In this document: positions 1 to 3,690 of the stretch, piece by piece | How the letters are laid out: every line of letters begins with the position of its first letter | Numbering within the stretch: position 1 is the stretch's first letter | Source of the DNA: Deltaproteobacteria bacterium | GTDB lineage: Bacteria > Desulfobacterota > Dissulfuribacteria > Dissulfuribacterales > UBA3076 | NCBI GenBank assembly: GCA_030605675.1 | Contig: JAUWHV010000123.1 | Location: 1 to 5,739, forward strand | Reading direction: 5' to 3' | Length of the DNA: 5,739 nt | The notes under the pieces: model-generated | The model's database searches: none | Told to the model about the DNA's origin: nothing | Seen by the model: the letters and a program-made list of their open reading frames with translations, nothing else | Made by a program: the position numbers and the translations under genes

Positions 1-300
1 GTGAACTACAGGCCAACCGCCCCTTTCAATGTTGTTAATCAATATATCCAGACTCCCAAAGCGGTCCTGAGCGGTGCGAATTACCTTTTTCACGTCTTTA
101 AGACAAGTAAGATCGGCCGGAACGGCATGGTAATCAACGCCTGTTTCTTTCATATGCCTGTGCATACTCTCAAGGCTGTCCAGCCAGTCGTGGTAAGGCA
201 AAACACATTTAACCCCTGAACGGGATAGCTCAAGGGCTATGGCAAGACCAATGCCTTTTATGGCACCGGTAACAATGGCAACCTTGTTTTCGGATTCCAT
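1..300 (-). CDS. Short-chain dehydrogenase/reductase (SDR), N-terminal part, cut by window edge
   Basis: Read on the minus strand from the ATG at 300-298, an open frame of 100 codons continues past base 1. The protein begins MESENKVAIVTGAIKGIG, the Rossmann-fold strand and glycine-rich TGxxxGxG nucleotide-binding motif (residues 11-18) of classical SDR enzymes. D63 in ADLT matches the acidic residue that contacts the adenine ring. LDILINN at residues 84-90 is the NNAG-region strand, but it reads NNIERGG instead of NNAG. These enzymes are cytoplasmic NAD(P)H-dependent oxidoreductases, often 3-oxoacyl-ACP reductase-like. The substrate cannot be told because the catalytic Ser-Tyr-Lys region lies outside the window. 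A GAGGA Shine-Dalgarno (complement of 310-314) sits 9 nt before the ATG and supports the start. The plus-strand frame over the same bases is a shadow. Family is confident; specific function unknown. Confidence 0.9.
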   Translation of the reverse strand, partial: MESENKVAIVTGAIKGIGLAIALELSRSGVKCVLPYHDWLDSLESMHRHMKETGVDYHAVPADLTCLKDVKKVIRTAQDRFGSLDILINNIERGGWPVVH

Positions 301-337
301 AGATAATTTTCCTCGTCAACAAAACAGAAGGTTCATC

Positions 338-359
338 GTGGATTACTGGGGTAATCCAC
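338..359. promoter_or_regulatory. Perfect 9-bp inverted repeat upstream of the SDR gene, possible operator
   Basis: GTGGATTAC (338-346), TGGG, GTAATCCAC (351-359) is a perfect palindrome with a 4-nt centre. It lies 38 bp upstream of the SDR start codon and about 24 bp upstream of its Shine-Dalgarno. A 22-bp perfect dyad here fits a binding site for a dimeric repressor such as the TetR type, or an RNA hairpin in the leader. The sequence shows only the symmetry; the regulatory role is inference. It could also be another intergenic palindromic repeat, since this spacer is full of them. Confidence 0.45.
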
Positions 360-365
360 TTGAAC

Positions 366-396
366 AGCTATTAGCGCTTAGCTTTTAGCAGTCAGC
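366..396. repeat. Heptanucleotide tandem repeat, unit AGCNNTT
   Basis: Four units plus a partial one run head to tail: AGCTATT, AGCGCTT, AGCTTTT, AGCAGTC, AGC. The AGC core recurs exactly every 7 bases. The pattern resembles the short tandemly repeated repetitive (STRR) heptamers described in cyanobacterial genomes, but nothing else here suggests a cyanobacterium. It lies between the SDR gene and the cysteine-cluster gene and has no coding sense. Confidence 0.7.
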
Positions 397-400
397 CAAA

Positions 401-474
401 GTAGTTTACACTTTTTTGAGATTAACTCGCTTTGTGGTGGGCACAGCCCACCCTAAAGAATAAGTGTAAACTGC
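401..474. repeat. 74-bp intergenic element: terminal inverted repeats around a GGTGGGC hairpin
   Basis: The outer arms at 401-416 and 459-474 are inverted copies differing at 2 of 16 positions, with the identical core AGTTTACACTT / AAGTGTAAACT (403-413 and 462-472). Inside, GGTGGGC (436-442), ACA, GCCCACC (446-452) is a perfect 7-bp hairpin. GGTGGGCACAGCCCACC-type palindromes are common intergenic repeats in many bacteria (established in general terms; copies not counted here). The whole unit could fold into one long stem. No coding capacity. It is best read as a small non-autonomous repeat. Confidence 0.6.
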
Positions 475-509
475 ATAATGAAAGATGCCTGAGTTTACTT
501 CCTTTTTTA

Positions 510-541
510 AATTCAAAATTCAAAATTTAGAATTCAAAATT
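510..541. repeat. Heptanucleotide tandem repeat, unit AATTCAA
   Basis: Units AATTCAA, AATTCAA, AATTTAG, AATTCAA and a partial AATT follow each other at a strict 7-base period. This is a second STRR-like array, unrelated in sequence to the AGCNNTT array about 110 bp to its left. It abuts the GTGTCTGAACG hairpin that begins at 542. Confidence 0.7.
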
Positions 542-570
542 GTGTCTGAACGGCCTTTTCGTTCAGACAC
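542..570. repeat. Strong 11-bp perfect hairpin (GTGTCTGAACG / CGTTCAGACAC)
   Basis: GTGTCTGAACG (542-552) and CGTTCAGACAC (560-570) pair perfectly across a 7-nt loop, GCCTTTT. No gene ends nearby on either strand: the SDR gene is transcribed away from it, and the cysteine-cluster gene starts about 250 bp downstream. A terminator role for a gene in this window is therefore not supported. No uridine-coding run follows the stem on either strand. It is most likely a palindromic repeat. Confidence 0.6.
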
Positions 571-609
571 TGACTACTTGTTTATCCCTGTAACGCGATT
601 ATAGTGATA

Positions 610-625
610 TGCAAAGCCGTTTGCA
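610..625. repeat. Short palindrome TGCAAA-GCCG-TTTGCA
   Basis: A perfect 6-bp inverted repeat with a 4-nt centre lies just before the 635-743 element. It is too short to assign a role and may be chance. Confidence 0.3.
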
Positions 626-634
626 AAATTCCGG

Positions 635-743
635 GTAAGCGTTCACAGGGCACCGCATCTGCTTTGTTGTCGGGCACTTGAAGTACAGGGAGTACGTCTG
701 CGTACCCTCCGCCTCGCATCTGCAGCACCCTGTAAACGCTTAC
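635..743. repeat. 109-bp element bounded by GTAAGCGTTCACAGGG inverted repeats
   Basis: The left arm GTAAGCGTTCACAGGG (635-650) and right arm CCCTGTAAACGCTTAC (728-743) are inverted copies with 15 of 16 matches. Partial complementarity continues inward through GCATCTGC segments on both sides (653-660 and 716-723 areas). A central GTACG-TCTG-CGTAC hairpin gives the unit a long folded form. There is no open frame and no obvious target duplication. A 15-base identical copy of the left arm recurs at 1707-1721 and a degenerate arm lies at 779-793, so this is a dispersed family. It behaves like a MITE or other folded intergenic repeat. Confidence 0.65.
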
Positions 744-778
744 AGTTCAGTGGGTTGCGGTAAAACGGGCGTTGTAAT

Positions 779-793
779 CCCGTGAACGGTTAC
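779..793 (-). repeat. Degenerate solo arm of the GTAAGCGTTCACAGGG family
   Basis: CCCGTGAACGGTTAC, read on the minus strand, is GTAACCGTTCACGGG. It differs from the 635-650 arm by one substitution and one missing base. It has the orientation of a right-hand arm and ends 28 bp before the start codon of the cysteine-cluster gene, so it would lie in that gene's leader. Confidence 0.45.
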
Positions 794-821
794 AATTTCG
801 GATTGCGAGGAAAACCAAGTT

Positions 822-1631
822 ATGCATGTACAAAAAGAAAAAAAGGATTTGATAGCTCCTGTTCAAATGGATATTAACAGCACTTTTACCTTTGCCTGTG
901 AAAAAGAAATGGCCTGCTATACTCAGTGCTGCAAGGATGCTCATATCATGCTGACTCCATATGACATAATCCGCATGAAACAGAGGATGGGCCTATCTTC
1001 AGATGAATTTCTTCAAATTTATACAACCCTTGGATATATTGAGAAAACAGATCTGCCGATCCCTGTCATGAAGATGCTGGAAGATGAGGAAAAAACCTGT
1101 CCGTTTCTGGATGAGTCAGGGTGTGGAATATATGAGGATCGCCCATTGACATGCAGGTACTATCCTTTAAGTGCCGGGATGTTCCACAACAGTGATTTGC
1201 ATTCTGATGAACATTTTTTTGCCCTGGTGAAGGAAAGCCACTGCCTTGGACACGATCTCGGCAGGGAACTCACAATAGAGGAATGGCGTAAAGACCAGGG
1301 TATCATTCCCTACGATGAGGCAAACTTCGGCTGGACAGAGATGATCCTCAAGCGCAAATCCCTGGGTCCATTCGTTACTATTCCTGAAAAAACGCTACAG
1401 ATGTTCTTTATGGGTTGCTACAATGTGGATCGATTTCGCCGTTTTGTGTTCGACAGCCTATTCCTCAACATATACATTGTTTCGGAAGAAAGGAAGAAGA
1501 AAGTTTCAGAAGACGATTTGGCGATGCTTGGTCTTGCTGTTGATTGGCTGAAGACTACTCTAATGGGGGAGGGCAAGCTGGAAATCAGGGAACAGGTAGC
1601 TGAAACAGATCCAGTAGAGGTTGAGGCTTAG
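822..1631 (+). CDS. YkgJ-family cysteine-cluster protein (putative zinc/iron-chelating domain)
   Basis: This 269-residue soluble protein has no signal peptide or membrane segment. The family signature is clear: C26, C32, C36 and C37 form a Cx5Cx3CC cluster, followed by C93 (CPF), C101 and C111 in GCGIYEDRPLTCRYYPL, and C141 in the ESHCLG segment. This pattern of eight cysteines is the CxxxCxxCC/YkgJ domain, annotated in general as a putative Zn- or Fe-binding module of unknown reaction. Flagellin lysine methylase FliB carries a related cluster. Roughly residues 20-145 form the domain. The remainder is an uncharacterised extension, with a charged helix near 220-235 and an acidic tail ending EVEA. 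A GAGGA Shine-Dalgarno at 807-811 lies 10 nt before the ATG. It stands alone, with a repeat-filled 5' spacer. Its TAG stop shares its last base with the palindrome starting at 1631. Family confident, function unknown. Confidence 0.9.
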   Translation: MHVQKEKKDLIAPVQMDINSTFTFACEKEMACYTQCCKDAHIMLTPYDIIRMKQRMGLSSDEFLQIYTTLGYIEKTDLPIPVMKMLEDEEKTCPFLDESGCGIYEDRPLTCRYYPLSAGMFHNSDLHSDEHFFALVKESHCLGHDLGRELTIEEWRKDQGIIPYDEANFGWTEMILKRKSLGPFVTIPEKTLQMFFMGCYNVDRFRRFVFDSLFLNIYIVSEERKKKVSEDDLAMLGLAVDWLKTTLMGEGKLEIREQVAETDPVEVEA

Positions 1632-1663
1632 GACCCGTAAAGGAGTTATTCCTTTACTGGTCC
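1631..1663. mobile_element. 33-bp palindrome: the two ends of the GGACC element joined with no interior
   Basis: GGACC (1631-1635) and GTAAAGGA (1637-1644) pair with TCCTTTAC (1650-1657) and GGTCC (1659-1663), with one C/T mismatch between the two stem blocks. The left arm (GGACCCGTAAAGG) and right arm (complement GGACCAGTAAAGGAATAA) match the right and left ends of the 179-bp element at 3406-3584, but in swapped order. This is therefore an inverted copy lacking the interior. Flanks are TTA and TTG, an imperfect 3-base repeat. It directly follows the cysteine-cluster gene and could work as a 3'-end hairpin, although no T-run follows on either side. Confidence 0.65.
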
Positions 1664-1706
1664 TTGGTCCGATTTATATACTGTTGAGCCTTTTCATTAA
1701 ACATCC

Positions 1707-1799
1707 GTAAGCGTTCACAGGTTCAGGGTTCAACGTTCAGGGTTAAGGAAAAGAATGAAATTGGATCCCCGAAATCCTCGTACCTTGAACCCCTGAACG
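1707..1799. repeat. Repeat tract between convergent genes: GTAAGCGTTCACAGG arm, GGTTCAG heptamers, and their inverted copy
   Basis: 1707-1721 is GTAAGCGTTCACAGG, identical to the left arm of the 635-743 element. It runs into four heptamers at 1720-1747: GGTTCAG, GGTTCAA, CGTTCAG, GGTTAAG. An inverted counterpart, CCTTGAACCCCTGAACG (1783-1799), pairs with 1734-1748 with few mismatches, so the tract can form a large stem-loop. It lies between the 3' ends of the cysteine-cluster gene and the helicase gene, where a bidirectional transcription barrier would be useful. That role is inference, as no T-run accompanies the stem. Confidence 0.55.
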
Positions 1800-1831
1800 G
1801 TGGTGGTGCAGTGCTGGCTCTCGCAGGGACT

Positions 1832-3172
1832 TCACTTCAGCGCATGCCGCGGTTTGCGTCTTCTGCTGCGTGGGCGGGCGATGTTGCCCCGGGGACGTCC
1901 GCCGCCACTGCTGCGGCCGAAATTCTTCGGCGCGGGCTGGCTGGACCGGAAGGCCTCGTCGCAATTATAGGCGTGTTCCATCTCGGCGGGCACCGGCCTG
2001 CCCAACAGGCGTTCTATTTCCCGCAGATAGGCCCGGTCCTCAGCACAGCAGAATGAAATGGCGTTACCGCTTGCTCCCGCCCGGGCGGTGCGCCCGATGC
2101 GGTGTACGTATGTCTCGGCCTCCACGGGAAGATCGTAGTTGATCACGTGGGTGATGTCGTCCACATCCAATCCTCGCGCCGCCACATCGGTGGCAACCAG
2201 CACCTGGAAACAGCCCCGCTTGAAGCCGTCCAGCGCCTTGGTGCGCATGGCCTGGCTCTTGTTTCCGTGGATGGCGGTGCCGTGAATGCCTGCTGCACCC
2301 AGCTTTTTCACTACCCGGTTGGCGGTGTGCTTCATCTGGGTGAAAATGAGGGCCTTATTAATCTGGGGGTCGCTCAAAAGGGAGACCAGCAGGGAATCCT
2401 TGTTCTTTTTCCCCACGAAGAGCACCTTCTGGGCGATACTCTCCACCGCAAGTTTGTCGGGCGTGATGGTCACCCGCACCGGGTTGCGGACCATGGTGTT
2501 GGCCAGCTTCATCATTTTCGGGGCCATGGTGGCCGAGAAGAACAGGGTCTGGCGCTCAGCCGGAATTTGAGACAACACCCTCTTGATGTCGGGAATGAAG
2601 CCCATGTCGAGCATCCGGTCCACCTCGTCGAGAATGAAGACCTCCACCTCATTCAGGTGGATGAATCCCTGCTGCATCAGGTCAAGCAGCCGGCCGGGAG
2701 TGGCCACGAGAATATCGACCCCACGGTTTAGGGCCTTGACCTGGCGGGACTGGTTGACCCCGCCGAAGATCACGGTATGGCTGAGGAGAAGAAAGCGTCC
2801 ATAAGTCTGAATGCTCTCCCCGATCTGCGCCGCGAGTTCGCGGGTGGGGGCGAGAATGAGTGCCCGGGGGGTTCCTTTCCGTGGCCGGCGGTAGTTGCCG
2901 GAAAGCCGCTGCAGGAGCGGCAGGGCAAAGGCGGCGGTCTTGCCGGTGCCGGTCTGGGCGCAGCCCAGCAGATCTCGTCCTTCAAGCAGGTGCGGGATGC
3001 ACTGCACCTGGATAGGCGTGGGAGTGACGTATCCCTCCGCGGCCACGGCTCGTTGAATTTCCGGAATCAGAGCGCCAAAGGCGTCTTTCGGAAGCTGGGG
3101 CTGCGTTTTTAGTGCGGAATGGCCGGTGCGCACGCGCGGTGCGCGTACGTGTAGGCGTACGTATTCTTTCAT
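1832..3172 (-). CDS. DEAD-box ATP-dependent RNA helicase, RhlE-like
   Basis: This 446-residue protein has the complete two-RecA-domain core. The Q motif has F32 and TPTPIQ (50-55). Motif I is AQTGTGKT (72-79), Ia PTRELA (109-114), GG 137-138, Ib TPGR (158-161). Motif II is DEVD (182-185) instead of DEAD, III SAT (213-215), V ATDVAARGLD (327-336) and VI HRIGRTARAG (357-366). RDRMLDMGF-like context after motif II and a short basic tail (residues 420-446, rich in R, K and G) fit the RhlE branch, which unwinds short RNA duplexes in ribosome assembly, RNA decay and cold adaptation. The start ATG (3172-3170) has an AGGAAA Shine-Dalgarno about 5 nt upstream. No other ATG precedes the Q motif, leaving an unusual basic leader of about 30 residues. 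The gene is visibly more GC-rich than its neighbours and is convergent with the cysteine-cluster gene. Many open frames on the opposite strand are shadows. Confidence 0.95.
   Translation of the reverse strand: MKEYVRLHVRAPRVRTGHSALKTQPQLPKDAFGALIPEIQRAVAAEGYVTPTPIQVQCIPHLLEGRDLLGCAQTGTGKTAAFALPLLQRLSGNYRRPRKGTPRALILAPTRELAAQIGESIQTYGRFLLLSHTVIFGGVNQSRQVKALNRGVDILVATPGRLLDLMQQGFIHLNEVEVFILDEVDRMLDMGFIPDIKRVLSQIPAERQTLFFSATMAPKMMKLANTMVRNPVRVTITPDKLAVESIAQKVLFVGKKNKDSLLVSLLSDPQINKALIFTQMKHTANRVVKKLGAAGIHGTAIHGNKSQAMRTKALDGFKRGCFQVLVATDVAARGLDVDDITHVINYDLPVEAETYVHRIGRTARAGASGNAISFCCAEDRAYLREIERLLGRPVPAEMEHAYNCDEAFRSSQPAPKNFGRSSGGGRPRGNIARPRSRRRKPRHALK
3126..3164. other. Alternating purine-pyrimidine, CpG-rich tract inside the helicase 5' end
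   Basis: Three runs of strict purine-pyrimidine alternation (13, 15 and 10 bases at 3126-3138, 3139-3153 and 3155-3164) follow each other with only single-base phase breaks. The tract also has a direct repeat GCGTACGT-GTAG-GCGTACGT (3143-3150 offset region and 3155-3162). Such tracts can adopt left-handed Z-DNA under negative supercoiling (established for CG/TG alternation). It encodes roughly residues 4-16 of the helicase, the part lying before the conserved domain. Confidence 0.5.
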
Positions 3173-3237
3173 ATTTTTCCTGGTCCGGGGTTATACAAAT
3201 CTCTACCCGCCGGACGCGTGGAAAAGAAAGGACCGCA

Positions 3238-3405
3238 ATGATCGCGGCAATCGGGCGTCCCTGCTTAAAAGGCCGGAATGCACGGTATGAACTAATAGGA
3301 AATCGCTTCTGGGCCGCTATGGACACACGCCCAGCGAAACGGTCGCAAGAGAAAATCCTCGAAACCAATACAATACCGGAATGTGGCCGGGAACGCAAGC
3401 ACTAA
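3238..3405 (+). CDS. Doubtful small ORF, 55 residues, hypothetical
   Basis: ATG at 3238 follows AAAGGA (3227-3232) at a 5-nt spacing. The frame runs to a TAA at 3403-3405 that is exactly the left flank of the 179-bp element. The product starts MIAAIGRPCLKG, is basic, and has no recognised domain, signal or membrane segment. The region is divergent from the helicase and could simply be the helicase upstream region. The reasonable Shine-Dalgarno is the only positive sign. The frame may have been cut short by insertion of the element. Confidence 0.25.
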   Translation: MIAAIGRPCLKGRNARYELIGNRFWAAMDTRPAKRSQEKILETNTIPECGRERKH

Positions 3406-3584
3406 GGACCAGTAAAAGAATAAGTCATTGGAATTCGCGCTCAGATTTAGGTCGGATTTGGTCGATTTGATTGAGCGAAACCGCAGGCATAGCGGTGTTA
3501 TGTTGAGGATTTTGCGATTGAAAATCGATCAAAGATGGCCTGAAGATGAGATGCGAAGCCGAGAAGTTATTCCTTTACGGGTCC
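3406..3584. mobile_element. 179-bp MITE-like element with 18-bp terminal inverted repeats and TAA flanks
   Basis: The left end GGACCAGTAAAAGAATAA (3406-3423) and right end TTATTCCTTTACGGGTCC (3567-3584) are inverted copies with 16 of 18 matches. TAA directly flanks both sides (3403-3405 and 3585-3587), so a 3-bp target duplication is likely. If the ends are taken one base shorter, the flanks read CTAAG on both sides, a possible 5-bp duplication. A second stem, TTTGGTCGATTT (3457-3468) with AAATCGATCAAA (3522-3533), and an innermost ACCGC/GCGGT hairpin (3480-3484, 3492-3496) nest inside. It carries no protein. TNA-type duplications are known for the IS1031 group of IS5-family elements, which is a possible but unproven source of the mobilising transposase. 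A collapsed relative lies at 1631-1663. Confidence 0.7.
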
Positions 3585-3639
3585 TAAGATAGACGGCGCG
3601 CTTCAGGAGGCGTGGGAAGGATAAGAAATCAATCATCCT

Positions 3640-3668
3640 TTGGGGACACCCGTCACGGATGTCCCCAA
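3640..3668 (-). terminator. GGGGACA palindrome just after the hydrolase gene, possible 3'-end hairpin
   Basis: TTGGGGACA (3640-3648) pairs perfectly with TGTCCCCAA (3660-3668), and CCG/CGG continues the stem inside after one mismatch. On the minus strand it begins 23 nt after the hydrolase TAA, the right place for a transcription end or mRNA-stabilising hairpin. The run of T expected for an intrinsic terminator is missing; the following bases read AGGATGATTGATTTC. It may instead be a dispersed REP-type palindrome. Confidence 0.4.
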
Positions 3669-3690
3669 TTAGAGCGATAGCACTGAGCTG

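Noticed and set aside
1..219. Plus-strand open frame of 72 codons
   Set aside because: It lies antisense to the SDR gene, whose minus-strand frame carries clear Rossmann motifs and a ribosome-binding site.
578..605. Promoter-like TTGTTT ... TATAGT on the plus strand ahead of the cysteine-cluster gene
   Set aside because: The -35 is poor, the spacing is 16 bp, and it would give a leader of over 200 nt running through the 109-bp repeat; support is too thin.
301..821. CRISPR array in the repeat-rich spacer
   Set aside because: The repeats are short heptamers or inverted pairs; there are no regularly spaced direct repeats with unique spacers and no cas genes.
747..944. Minus-strand open frame of 65 codons with hydrophobic stretches
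   Set aside because: Antisense to the start of the cysteine-cluster gene; its hydrophobicity comes from reading A-rich lysine codons backwards, and no family is recognisable.
1811..3112. Several plus-strand open frames (1811-2056, 1870-2142, 2102-2731, 2286-2570, 2583-2804, 2777-3112)
   Set aside because: All are antisense shadows of the GC-rich helicase gene and have no domain sense.
3190..3195. TATAAC on the minus strand as a -10 box for the helicase
   Set aside because: No -35-like hexamer lies at the proper distance and the leader would be only about ten bases, barely including the ribosome site.
2982..3398. Minus-strand 138-codon frame across the helicase start and upstream region
   Set aside because: It overlaps the helicase 5' end in another frame, is arginine-rich from GC-rich DNA, and lacks a convincing ribosome site or motif.
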